Positions 15,816 through 23,200 of a stretch of 27,728 nucleotides of DNA are shown here, piece after piece. The position numbers and the translations under genes are program-made. Below the pieces are notes generated by a model. The model was given only the letters and a program-made list of their open reading frames with translations, did not search any database and had not been told where the DNA came from. Source of the stretch: JBBQSU01 sp038234815 (GTDB lineage Bacteria > Planctomycetota > Phycisphaerae > Tepidisphaerales > Tepidisphaeraceae). The stretch is taken from assembly GCA_038234815.1 (NCBI GenBank), contig JBBQSU010000036.1, forward strand, positions 1 to 27,728. Reading direction: 5' to 3'. Position 1 is the stretch's first letter. Every line of letters starts with the position of its first letter.

Positions 15816-16316
15816 CTACTTCTGGCCGGGTGTCGCGGGCTTTTTCTTTACGTGAAAGTGCCCCCGCTCACAACTCACCACGAACCGCTCCACAGTGCCC
15901 TTCAGGTCCTCCCATTTCTGGCGAATCTGGTCGGCTTCCTGCGGGTCGATGTGGGCGTCGTCTTCCACGGATTCCGTCACAGTGTCCAAAAGCTCGCTAA
16001 AATCGCGCACCATCGCCCGTGACTCGCTGAAGATCGTCTGGTCGATGGACTGCTCGGCCGCCGGCGCAGGATTGGCAATGAAGAACCCTCCGGCCTCATT
16101 GCAAAGCCAGCGGACCAGCCGGATGTCCTTGGTGAGGTGATACATGTCGCGCACGCGGTCCAGCGGATTGCGCGCCCCGGATTGCTCCGGGTCTTCCAAC
16201 TCCGCAGGGGGTTCACACCACTTGTAAACCAAGGCCGGCGACACCTTCAGCGCCGCCGCCACCGCCTTCACCCCCGGTTCATCCACCGCCGCCCGAATCA
16301 CGTCATAAGATTTCAT
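15816..16316 (-). CDS. CII-like HTH regulatory protein (phage regulatory CII family)
   Basis: This 166-aa protein opens MKSYDVIRAAVDEPGVKAVA followed by ALKVSPALVYKWCEPP, a lambda-CII-like helix-turn-helix. The rest of the family pattern follows: NPLDRVRDMYHLTKD and VRWLCNEAGGFFIANP. The C-terminal half (about 95-150) is acidic, probably coiled helix, and the end is basic (KKKPATPGQK). Family members in temperate phages activate lysogeny genes. In planctomycetes such genes are often chromosomal with no prophage, as here, where no other phage gene is visible. The ATG at 16316 gives the family start; its GGAGG lies only 2 nt upstream, which is unusually close. The frame continues to 16490, but that part does not look coding. 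A candidate small gene lies 43 nt upstream. It converges with the DUF481 gene. The DNA target is unknown. Confidence 0.75.
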   Translation of the reverse strand: MKSYDVIRAAVDEPGVKAVAAALKVSPALVYKWCEPPAELEDPEQSGARNPLDRVRDMYHLTKDIRLVRWLCNEAGGFFIANPAPAAEQSIDQTIFSESRAMVRDFSELLDTVTESVEDDAHIDPQEADQIRQKWEDLKGTVERFVVSCERGHFHVKKKPATPGQK

Positions 16317-16359
16317 GGCCTCCAAGCGTAAAACCCCGCAAGACAAACGTAAAGAACGC

Positions 16360-16506
16360 CTAACTGGATTGGGTTGTACCGATCGGAGTAGGCCTCCGCC
16401 CCCTCCGATGTGAATACGAGCAATCGACGGCCCAAGGGGTGACATTTTCGCCTCGGTAGAGCGCTCGTTGGTTGCCGGGTACTTGCCCATCCGGCGAATC
16501 GTTCAT
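16360..16506 (-). CDS. Candidate 48-aa small protein upstream of the CII-like gene
   Basis: An ATG at 16506 is preceded by a near-perfect Shine-Dalgarno, GGAGGAG (16513-16519), with a 6-nt spacer, the strongest ribosome site in the region. It opens a 48-codon frame ending in TAG at 16360. The protein starts MNDSPDGQVPGNQRALYRGE, continues NVTPWAVDCSYSH, and has a basic stretch HRRGRRP near the end. I do not recognise a family. It would lead the CII-like gene with a 43-nt gap. Its start is only 14 bp from the divergent HAD start codon, which is unusually tight. The call rests on the ribosome site and open frame alone; codon evidence is limited by length. Confidence 0.42.
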   Translation of the reverse strand: MNDSPDGQVPGNQRALYRGENVTPWAVDCSYSHRRGRRPTPIGTTQSS

Positions 16507-16520
16507 ACGCTTCTCCTCCC

Positions 16521-17219
16521 ATGCGTGACTGGCCAGAAGCGGTTTTGTTTGATTTCGACGGCGTGATCGTCAACTCCGAGCCATTGCACTTTCTGGCATT
16601 CCAGGAAGTGCTGGCCGGTGAAAAGATAGACCTGTCCGAAGGCGAGTATTACAACGAACTGCTTGGCTTCGATGATAAGGGCGCGTTTGAACACGTTTTT
16701 AAGAAGCGGAATCGCGAACTTGATCCCAAGACCTTTTTGCGGGTGATGACGGTGAAGAGCCAGGCAATGATGAGTTTAATTCACCGCCGGACGTATCGGG
16801 CGCTGCCGGGGGTGGAGGAATTCGTGCGCGGCCTTTGGCGGCATGTTCCGCTGGCGATTTGTTCCGGGGCGCTGCGGGAAGAAATCGAAGTGATGTTGGA
16901 AGGAGTGGCGTTACGCGACTGCTTCGGCGTGATCGTGGCGGCGGAGGACGTAACCATAGGCAAACCCGATCCGCAAGGATATCTAATGGCTTTGGAGATG
17001 GTCAGTCATAGGGCCGGCCGGACGATGAAGCCCAGGGACGTTCTGGTGGTGGAGGACGCGCCCTCGGTGATCGAGCGTGCCCGGGCTGCGGGTTTCAGGA
17101 CACTCGGCGTGGCCGGGAGTTATACCGAATCGCGCTTGGCCGGTGCCGACTGGGTGACAAAATCTCTCGATCCTGCGGTGGTGCATAAAGCCATCCCGCA
17201 ACTGAAAAATATCGAATAG
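16521..17219 (+). CDS. HAD-superfamily hydrolase, beta-phosphoglucomutase/phosphatase-like
   Basis: This 232-aa HAD subfamily IA protein has motif I as LFDFDGVIVNSEP with nucleophile D11 and general acid D13. Motif II is ICSGA, motif III is the Lys in IGKPDPQGY, and motif IV is VVEDAPSVIERARAAG. The helical C1 cap (about 18-95, with YYNELLGFDDKGAFEHVF) fits sugar-phosphate phosphatases or beta-phosphoglucomutases. The substrate cannot be read from the sequence. All four catalytic motifs are intact. The start must be near 16521 because motif I lies at residue 11. Upstream is a pyrimidine-rich run with no Shine-Dalgarno. A weak sigma70-like pair (TTGCCC 16483-16488, TACGCT 16506-16511, 17-nt spacer) would give an almost leaderless transcript. 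It is followed 11 nt later by a small His-tailed protein. Confidence 0.88.
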   Translation: MRDWPEAVLFDFDGVIVNSEPLHFLAFQEVLAGEKIDLSEGEYYNELLGFDDKGAFEHVFKKRNRELDPKTFLRVMTVKSQAMMSLIHRRTYRALPGVEEFVRGLWRHVPLAICSGALREEIEVMLEGVALRDCFGVIVAAEDVTIGKPDPQGYLMALEMVSHRAGRTMKPRDVLVVEDAPSVIERARAAGFRTLGVAGSYTESRLAGADWVTKSLDPAVVHKAIPQLKNIE

Positions 17220-17230
17220 GAGCCAGAATC

Positions 17231-17560
17231 ATGCGTCGGCGAAACAATCTGAAGGAACTGTTGTTGCGGAGTCTACTCGTCGCCGGAAGTTCGGCGATGG
17301 CCAGTGTTGCGATGGCGCAAGACCATACGGCCAGGACCGCGTTGCCTACGGCCGAGCCGGCTCGGGTGGCACCGCATCCGGGGTTGTCGGAGGACCCGTT
17401 CTGGGCAGTGTCGATGGTGATCATCGTTGCGGGGCTGTTTGTGGCGGCCGCGGTCATCGGGCCGGTCGTGCGCGCCAATGCCCCTGACGAACCCCCTGTC
17501 ACCCCGCACGACCCCGCCGAACACGACGCCCACGCTTCGTCCCATTCGCACGGACATTAG
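17231..17560 (+). CDS. Small exported membrane protein with His-rich C-terminal tail
   Basis: This 109-aa protein has a signal peptide with a basic start (MRRRNN), hydrophobic core and a likely cleavage after AMA at residue 29. A Pro/Ala-rich linker follows, then one transmembrane segment, about residues 57-80 (FWAVSMVIIVAGLFVAAAVI). The 17-residue tail holds six His among Asp, Glu and Ser (HDPAEHDAHASSHSHGH). I recognise no family. The His tail could bind Zn, Ni or Cu; this is inference. GGAG at 17219-17222 precedes the ATG at 17231. It lies 11 nt after the HAD gene, so the two are probably co-transcribed, and it converges with the ABC exporter gene. Confidence 0.68.
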   Translation: MRRRNNLKELLLRSLLVAGSSAMASVAMAQDHTARTALPTAEPARVAPHPGLSEDPFWAVSMVIIVAGLFVAAAVIGPVVRANAPDEPPVTPHDPAEHDAHASSHSHGH

Positions 17561-17613
17561 GTTTTGCCTGATCCGCCGGCACTTGGACCGATCGACCCGC
17601 AGACCAAGACGAC

Positions 17614-19716
17614 TCAGGTCACAACCTGCCGTTCGTACAGGTTCTGATAGGTCTGGCACGTCGTCATCAGTTCCTCATGCTGCCCCTGCCCGACGATCCG
17701 CCCGCGATCGATCACGACAATCAGATCGGCGCTCTTGATGGTGCTGAAGCGATGGGCAATGACGAAGGTGGTTCGCTCTTTCATCAGACTTTCAATCGCC
17801 TGCTGAATGAGGTGCTCGCTTTCGGCGTCCACTTGGCTGGTGGCCTCGTCGAGGATGAGGATGGGTGCGGGGTTGAGGATCGCCCGTGCGATGTTCAGCC
17901 GCTGTTTTTGCCCGCCCGAAAGCTGGGCACCAAGCCCGTCGAGCGGGGTGTCATATCCGAGTGGCTTTTCAAGAATAAAATCGTGGGCGAAGGCGCGCTT
18001 GGCGGCTTCTTCGATGGCGGCGTGCGTCGTCAAGGGCATGCCATAAGCGATGTTCTCCGCGATCGTTCCGGGGAAAATGACCGTGTCCTGGGTGACGATG
18101 CCGATCTGGTCGCGTAGGCTTTTGAGGGTGACATCGCGCACGTCCACACCATCGATGAGGATTCGGCCTGCGCTCGGATCATAGAACCGCGGGAGCATGG
18201 CCAGCAGGGTGGTCTTTCCACTGCCGTTGCGGCCGACGATGGCGATGCTCCTGCCCTTCTCCACCGTCAGGCTGATATCGTCCAGCGCCACTTGCGTCGT
18301 ATTGGCATAACCGAAGGTGACGTTTTCGAATTTCACTTCGCGCGCGACGCCGTGCAGTTTGGTTCGAGGACGCGGGGCCGGACTGGTGCCCGCCACCTCG
18401 CCCTGGCTCGACGACAGACGGCGCGGCCGCTCGACAGGGAGATCGAGTAGGTCAAAAATCCGCTGCGCAGCAGAGTTCGAGCGTTGCAGCGCGTTATTCA
18501 CCTTGCCAATGCGACGCAGGCTCTCGCCGATCGCGGCCAGAGAAACCATCACCAAAAAGAAGCTGGTGGATTCCAGCGTTTTGCTAATCAGTACGAGATA
18601 CGCGGCAAACAGCACGACCACGCAGATGACAATGAGATTGAGGGTTTCCATCACCGGCGAGCTGAGGGCATCGATGCGGCTCATACGCAGTTGCTCTTCG
18701 ACCAGTTTGTCCATAATGCGGGTATATCGGCGGCGCTCGAAACGCTCGGCATTGGCGGCTTTGACCACACGAATGCCCATCAGCGAGGCCTGAATTTGCC
18801 CGAGCATCGAAGCTGATTTTTGCAAAGCCACGCGGGCGGCTCGGCGCATCTTCTTACCGAATTTCTTGATGATGACGAACATGATCGGCCCGAAGAGGAC
18901 GATGAAGAGCGTCAATTTCCAACTCACCAGCAGCGCCAAAGCAAAAGCCAGCACCACCTTGATCGGCTCCTGGATCGACTGGCCCAGAACCGTCTTAAAG
19001 CCGTCCTGCAGGCCGTTGCAATCCCCGACCAGTCGGCTGGTCACGTCGCTGGTGCCCTCCGTGCCGAAATAGGCCAGCGGGGTGTGCAGCACATGATCGT
19101 AAAGCTGCCTGCGGATGTCGTTGATGGCCAGGATGCAGGCCCTGTCCGAATAATGCTCCTGAAAATAGCGAGCGATGTTTCCGATCGTCGAAATCGCCAG
19201 GATGAAAACCAGCACGGCGGCGATCGACCCGACAGGATTGCTCGGAAATCGTGCCGCGATCGACTGCGCCCACTTCAAATAGATCGGCAGGGGTTTAAGC
19301 GCCAGCCGCTGTTTGACACCGGGCAGCTCGACATCTTCCGGCCCCAAGGCCAAGGCCCGCAGGGCTACCGGGGCTTTGGAGCCTTCGGCGATCACATTGC
19401 CGATGCCCAAACCCGCTTGCGCGGCAGGTTCGGACTCGCGAATCGAGACGATCTGAATCCGCTGGGGGTTGTCCGAAAGGGACACGCCCATGCGCTTTTC
19501 CACGATCTGCCGGTTGATCCAGGTTTCGACGTTTTCCCCGGCGATCAGCACGCGCATGATCGGCAACATCGTGCCGATCCCGCCCACGAACGCCAACCCG
19601 ACGAATACCGCGCAAATGATTGAAACCATCACCGTCCTGCGATAAGGCCAGAGGTAACGGGTCGCGCGAAGAAACTGGAGGTGGTCTTTGCTCTTGTCGG
19701 ATCGGCGTTCGCTCAT
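17614..19716 (-). CDS. MsbA-like ABC exporter (fused permease-ATPase) with PDZ-like loop insertion
   Basis: This 700-aa half-transporter would work as a homodimer in the inner membrane. TM1 is at about 30-55, and TM2 does not begin until about 163. The long TM1-TM2 loop holds a PDZ-like stretch, IQIVSIRESEPAAQAGLGIG (about 87-106) followed by NVI. Four further membrane helices follow. The ATPase has Walker A GRNGSGKTT, Q-loop IGIVTQDTVIFPG, signature LSGGQKQR, Walker B ILILDEATSQVD and switch His in IAHRFSTI. Relatives flip lipid A, other lipids or peptides; the cargo here is unknown. I chose the ATG at 19716; the ATG at 19731 (five residues more) is possible. The gene is divergent from an aminotransferase gene often used in amino-sugar synthesis. 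Confidence 0.9.
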   Translation of the reverse strand: MSERRSDKSKDHLQFLRATRYLWPYRRTVMVSIICAVFVGLAFVGGIGTMLPIMRVLIAGENVETWINRQIVEKRMGVSLSDNPQRIQIVSIRESEPAAQAGLGIGNVIAEGSKAPVALRALALGPEDVELPGVKQRLALKPLPIYLKWAQSIAARFPSNPVGSIAAVLVFILAISTIGNIARYFQEHYSDRACILAINDIRRQLYDHVLHTPLAYFGTEGTSDVTSRLVGDCNGLQDGFKTVLGQSIQEPIKVVLAFALALLVSWKLTLFIVLFGPIMFVIIKKFGKKMRRAARVALQKSASMLGQIQASLMGIRVVKAANAERFERRRYTRIMDKLVEEQLRMSRIDALSSPVMETLNLIVICVVVLFAAYLVLISKTLESTSFFLVMVSLAAIGESLRRIGKVNNALQRSNSAAQRIFDLLDLPVERPRRLSSSQGEVAGTSPAPRPRTKLHGVAREVKFENVTFGYANTTQVALDDISLTVEKGRSIAIVGRNGSGKTTLLAMLPRFYDPSAGRILIDGVDVRDVTLKSLRDQIGIVTQDTVIFPGTIAENIAYGMPLTTHAAIEEAAKRAFAHDFILEKPLGYDTPLDGLGAQLSGGQKQRLNIARAILNPAPILILDEATSQVDAESEHLIQQAIESLMKERTTFVIAHRFSTIKSADLIVVIDRGRIVGQGQHEELMTTCQTYQNLYERQVVT

Positions 19717-19733
19717 GAAATTTCTCTGCAATG

Positions 19734-19751
19734 CCGATATTCGATTATCGG
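19734..19751. promoter_or_regulatory. Perfect dyad in the ABC exporter/DegT divergent region
   Basis: CCGATA (19734-19739) and TATCGG (19746-19751) form a 6-bp inverted repeat around a 6-nt centre, a shape typical of a dimeric regulator site. It lies between divergent start codons at 19716 and 19805. The octamer TCGATTAT occurs at 19741-19748 and again at 19764-19771. No binding protein is indicated. Confidence 0.3.
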
Positions 19752-19804
19752 ACTTGGAAACAGTCGATTATAACCGGCGTTACCTTAACCACGAACAGGA
19801 TACC

Positions 19805-20983
19805 ATGCCCATTCCCATCCCCCTAAGCCGGCCGGACATCACGCAGATAGAAATTGACGCCGTGGTAGACGTAATGAGCACGCCCACGCTGTCGATCGGG
19901 CCAAAGGTGGTGGAATTCGAGAGGCTTATAGCGAAGCTGACGAACCGCCGGCACGCCGTCGCGGTGTCTTCGGGGACCGCCGGGCTGCACTGCGCCATGC
20001 TGGCTGCGGACATCGGGCCGGGTGATGAGGTCATCACCACGCCGTTTTCATTCGTCGCATCGGCCAATTGCGTGTTGTACGTAAATGCCAAGCCGGTGTT
20101 CGTGGATATCGATCCCAAGACGCTCAACATCGACGTGAGCCGCGTCGAGGCGGCGATCACCCCGCGGACAAAAGCGATCGTCGCGGTTGAGGCGTTCGGC
20201 CACCCCGGCGGGATGATCGAACTCGAGCAAATGGCCCATCAACATGGCCTGAAGTTGATCGAAGACAGTTGCGAAGGCTTTGGCGGGCAGGTGAGCATTC
20301 CGCGCAGCCTTAGCCCCGAAAGTCCCAAAAAACGGCCGATCGGCAGCTTCGGTCTGGCCAGTGTTTTCGGGTTTTATCCCAATAAGCAGATCACCACCGG
20401 CGAAGGCGGCATGATCGTCACCGACGACGAAGCCTTCGCCGAAACCTGCCGTGCATTACGGAATCAGGGCCGCGAGGGCATGGCCTGGCTGGCTCATCAG
20501 CGATTGGGATATAACTATCGTCTCAGCGAGATCAATGCGGCCATTGGCAACGCGCAGATGTCGCGCCTGGACCAAATTCTCGACAACCGCCGGCGAATCG
20601 CCCACCTCTACATCGACCGGCTGATGACCAACAAATTCCTGATCCTCCCGACCATCCAGGACGACACCCACCTGAGTTGGTTCGTCTTTGTCGTCAGGCT
20701 CAACGATCTTTTTGAACCCGGCGACCGCGACCTGGTCATGCAGGAACTCCGGGCCGAAGGCATCGGTTGCAATAATTATTTTCCCCCCATCCATTTGCAG
20801 CCGTACATGGCCGAGAAGTTCGGCTTCAAGGCCGGAGATTTCCCCATTACCGAGCGCGTGGCAGCGCGCACTTTGGCCCTGCCGTTTTTCGGGCAAATGA
20901 ACAGCGTTCAGATTGATCGGGTGTGCCAGACGCTCGACCGCATCCTGGAAAAACGGTTGACGGGCCAGAAGCCTCGATTCTGA
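19805..20983 (+). CDS. DegT/DnrJ/EryC1/StrS-family PLP aminotransferase
   Basis: This 392-aa fold-type I PLP enzyme transfers an amino group to a keto sugar bound to a nucleotide, as in amino-sugar synthesis for surface glycans. Landmarks are IPLSRPDITQIEIDAV at the start, VAVSSGTAGLHCAMLA for the cofactor phosphate, and TTPFSFVASANCVLYVNAKP. These are followed by LIEDSCEGFGG, the PLP lysine K194 in GFYPNKQITTGEGGM, and LGYNYRLSEINAAIG. Late in the chain, NNYFPPIHLQPYM is the usual substrate-site segment. All catalytic residues are present. The ATG at 19805 is the family start; the open frame to 19688 runs into the divergent gene. No sugar dehydratase or epimerase is nearby, so its substrate is open. 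It is paired divergently with an MsbA-like exporter. Confidence 0.92.
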   Translation: MPIPIPLSRPDITQIEIDAVVDVMSTPTLSIGPKVVEFERLIAKLTNRRHAVAVSSGTAGLHCAMLAADIGPGDEVITTPFSFVASANCVLYVNAKPVFVDIDPKTLNIDVSRVEAAITPRTKAIVAVEAFGHPGGMIELEQMAHQHGLKLIEDSCEGFGGQVSIPRSLSPESPKKRPIGSFGLASVFGFYPNKQITTGEGGMIVTDDEAFAETCRALRNQGREGMAWLAHQRLGYNYRLSEINAAIGNAQMSRLDQILDNRRRIAHLYIDRLMTNKFLILPTIQDDTHLSWFVFVVRLNDLFEPGDRDLVMQELRAEGIGCNNYFPPIHLQPYMAEKFGFKAGDFPITERVAARTLALPFFGQMNSVQIDRVCQTLDRILEKRLTGQKPRF

Positions 20984-21013
20984 TGGGCGATTTGAGCCGG
21001 TCGCGGGCGGCGC

Positions 21014-21634
21014 TCAGCGCATGATCCAGGCTTCGGGGTTGTCGTTGACCGCATCCTCGCCGGGGTACACTTCATCCCCGCGGACGAAGAAATTCAGTTG
21101 CAGCGTCTTCCGCAGGATCGTGTCCTTGCCGTCTTCGTTCTTGATAGTGGTGTATTCCCCAGTCAGCCCCTGGACAAAGATGGAGAAATGTCCCATCCGG
21201 GTATCGCTTTCTGGCCAGATCGCCACGCCGTCCCTGGCCTGCTCCTCACCCAGACGTATGGTTCCGGTCAGTTGGGCCATCTGCTCCAAAAACTGCTTTT
21301 TCTCGCGGGCTTTGATGGCATCAAAAACGGCCAGTGGAATATTATTGTCGCTGCGGACGATCTGTCCGGCGTTGTTCAGCATCTCAAATACGGGCAGGAA
21401 CGAACGTTCCTTGTCGGTGTTGTTGGTAACGGTGAACGTCATGTACCAATACGCCTGCGCAGTGGTTGTGCCCGGCACCAGCACCGCGATTCGTTTGGGC
21501 ATGGCGTGGTCGAATTTCAGTTCCCAGGAGAGGGGATAGGCATTGGGCTTGGGGAAATCGGCCAGAGCCGCAGGTTGCGTTAATCCACCGACAAATAATC
21601 CCACGACCAGACAGCACAACAAGTAACGCATCAT
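21014..21634 (-). CDS. Secreted protein of unknown function
   Basis: This 206-aa protein has an N-terminal signal peptide (MMRYLLCCLVVGLFVGG, cleavage likely after ALA near residue 25, before DFPKPN). The mature part is beta-rich. YWYMTFTVTNNTDKERSFLP looks like an Ig-like or FixG-like strand pattern. It is followed by AREKKQFLEQMAQL, a short charged helix, and the end is acidic (DEVYPGEDAVNDNPEAW). I recognise no named family; it resembles planctomycete envelope proteins of unknown role. The tandem ATG at 21634/21631 starts the signal peptide. The frame stays open to 21739, but that would overlap the divergent GNAT gene and hide the signal. Its neighbours give no functional hint. Confidence 0.7.
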   Translation of the reverse strand: MMRYLLCCLVVGLFVGGLTQPAALADFPKPNAYPLSWELKFDHAMPKRIAVLVPGTTTAQAYWYMTFTVTNNTDKERSFLPVFEMLNNAGQIVRSDNNIPLAVFDAIKAREKKQFLEQMAQLTGTIRLGEEQARDGVAIWPESDTRMGHFSIFVQGLTGEYTTIKNEDGKDTILRKTLQLNFFVRGDEVYPGEDAVNDNPEAWIMR

Positions 21635-21693
21635 TGGGGGAGTCTCCGGCTTGAAGCTGGCGGCTTCATGGCGAAAGGGTATTCTGTGGGCGC

Positions 21694-22656
21694 ATGTGGC
21701 GACTGTCAAATTTTCTTCGCGTGCCCGAGGGCCTTTCAAAACCGGCCGTGCGTTTCAGCCCGGCAGGCGCCGCCCGGCAACGAGAGGCCCTGGCCCTGCT
21801 CATGGGGCAAGATGGCCTGCTTGCGGATATGGAGCAGGTCGACTCCTTCCTGTCTTACCTGCACGAACGCCGAATCGACCCTGCGGACATCTGGATCGCC
21901 GAGGCCTGCGATCAACTGGCCTGGGCGCTGTTTCCGGTGGTTGCACCCGGCCGATCCGCCCTGCTGCTGACGCCCGATGCGTCCCTTGGGCCACCGGCCT
22001 TTTTGTCGGATTTTGCCGCGACGGTCTGCGAGGCGTTCGAGCCGCGCGGCGTGCGGTTTTTTCAGGTGCTGACCGATGTGACGAACAAGCCCATTCAAAA
22101 AGCGTTCGAGGCCTGCGGATTTAGCCCAATGGCCGAACTGGTTTACCTGATGCGCCCGTTTCGCAAGGAATTGCCGAAGCCAGGCCTTCCGCCGGGGATG
22201 GGCCTCTTGACGTATAGCCCGGAAACGCACGCGCGATTTGCCCGCACGATCGAAGCGACCTATGAGCAAAGCCTTGACTGCCCAGCCCTCGATGGCGTGC
22301 GAGCGATTGACGACGTGATCGCGGGCCATAAGGCCACTGGCGTGTTCGACCCGGCAGAATGGTTTTTGCTCCACCGCGAATCTGAAGACCTTGCCGTGTT
22401 GCTCTTGAACCGGACGCCCAACAACGACGGCGTCGAACTGGTCTATCTGGGCATCACCCCCAAGGCTCGCGGGCAGGGGCTGGGAGATTTCCTGATGCAA
22501 CTAACGGGGCACCACGCAACGCGCAACAGCGTCGGGCAATTGACGGTGGCGGTGGATGGAAATAACGCGCCGGCCCTGCGACTCTATTTTCGGCACGGCT
22601 TGAAGCGCATCACCAGCAAGCTGGCAATGATGCGCGTCACCCCGACCGCGCGTTAA
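21694..22656 (+). CDS. GNAT-family N-acetyltransferase with two GNAT lobes
   Basis: This 320-aa protein is about twice the length of a single GNAT domain. The C-terminal lobe has the acetyl-CoA loop in VYLGITPKARGQGLGDFL (about 250-267) and a closing NNAPALRLYFRHGLKRI, both standard. The N-terminal lobe (about 20-150) has the fold pattern, including PIQKAFEACGFSPMAELVYL, but no clear Q/R-x-x-G-x-G/A loop, so it is probably a non-catalytic partner. MshD-like enzymes share such a two-lobe layout, but there is no evidence for mycothiol here. The substrate is unknown. The start at 21694 (MWRLSNFLRVPEGL) has no strong ribosome site. It is divergent from the secreted protein gene; the candidate origin region follows. 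Confidence 0.8.
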   Translation: MWRLSNFLRVPEGLSKPAVRFSPAGAARQREALALLMGQDGLLADMEQVDSFLSYLHERRIDPADIWIAEACDQLAWALFPVVAPGRSALLLTPDASLGPPAFLSDFAATVCEAFEPRGVRFFQVLTDVTNKPIQKAFEACGFSPMAELVYLMRPFRKELPKPGLPPGMGLLTYSPETHARFARTIEATYEQSLDCPALDGVRAIDDVIAGHKATGVFDPAEWFLLHRESEDLAVLLLNRTPNNDGVELVYLGITPKARGQGLGDFLMQLTGHHATRNSVGQLTVAVDGNNAPALRLYFRHGLKRITSKLAMMRVTPTAR

Positions 22657-22928
22657 CGCCGGCAGAAAGCAGAAATTTATTTTTTCTCCACCACTTGTCC
22701 CCATGACCGATAATTTCGTGGACAGAAGGTAGATAAAAAGATTTTTCGGCGAGCATCGTTCGGAAGCACCGAATCGCCGCTCGTTGTGATCGGAAAATCC
22801 GATAAACAGCGCCTTGTCAGCACTGGGACAAAGGCCTAAATTCCTTTCCAGCAGATTCAGGGATGATTCGGGCCTGATGAGGATAGGGATAAGCGCATGG
22901 GCGCTCCTGCACGCGGCCCTTTAACCTT

Positions 22929-22948
22929 TCAAGTTCATTCGAACTTGA
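22929..22948. repeat. Perfect 8-bp dyad upstream of dnaA
   Basis: TCAAGTTC (22929-22936) and GAACTTGA (22941-22948) are perfect inverted repeats around ATTC. The element could be an operator or a hairpin in the dnaA leader. It is not a known SOS box: the half-sites are GTTC-N4-GAAC, the reverse of the Gram-positive order. Confidence 0.6.
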
Positions 22949-23180
22949 TCGGGACACACCGGACGGATTCGACGAGCAACCTCACGGAAGAAATAAAACC
23001 AAGGCGGAGCCTTTTGATTTGCAGCGAAGGGAACGACTGCGCATGGCCGTTTGGCCAGGCAGGTGTTTCCGAACGACGTACCGTTGATCGGCGCGCCTTT
23101 TCGGGGCGAGCGCTTCATCGGCCTGGCCTGATCGACCCGTCTGGCGAGTAACAGGGTCGAAGCGGGCTTGAACTGAGTGG

Positions 23181-23200
23181 TTGTCCACGAACCGAAGGAG
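23181..23200 (+). promoter_or_regulatory. DnaA-box-like site and Shine-Dalgarno in the dnaA leader
   Basis: TTGTCCACG (23181-23189) differs at one base from the TTGTCCACA box used by GC-rich bacteria. It ends 16 nt before the dnaA start codon, a position that suits autoregulation. GAAGGAG (23194-23200) lies 5 nt before the GTG at 23206 and fixes that start. The ten bases TGTCCACGAA at 23182-23191 recur inverted at 22715-22724. Confidence 0.5.

Noticed and set aside
15816..16316. Prophage remnant
   Set aside because: Only a CII-like protein is present; there is no integrase, attachment site, lysis or structural gene around it.
16317..16490. N-terminal extension of the CII-like protein
   Set aside because: The extra residues are Gly/Arg-rich and do not resemble the family, and a better small frame with a strong ribosome site uses the same DNA.
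18820..19623. 267-codon plus-strand frame
   Set aside because: It lies opposite the ABC exporter membrane domain and has shadow-like His/Gln/Arg composition.
22929..22948. SOS (LexA) box
   Set aside because: The half-sites are GTTC-N4-GAAC; the Gram-positive box is GAAC-N4-GTTC and the alphaproteobacterial one is a direct GTTC repeat.
22897..23151. 84-codon frame upstream of dnaA
   Set aside because: It has no ribosome site and no protein-like pattern, and it lies in a region with dyads and box-like sites.
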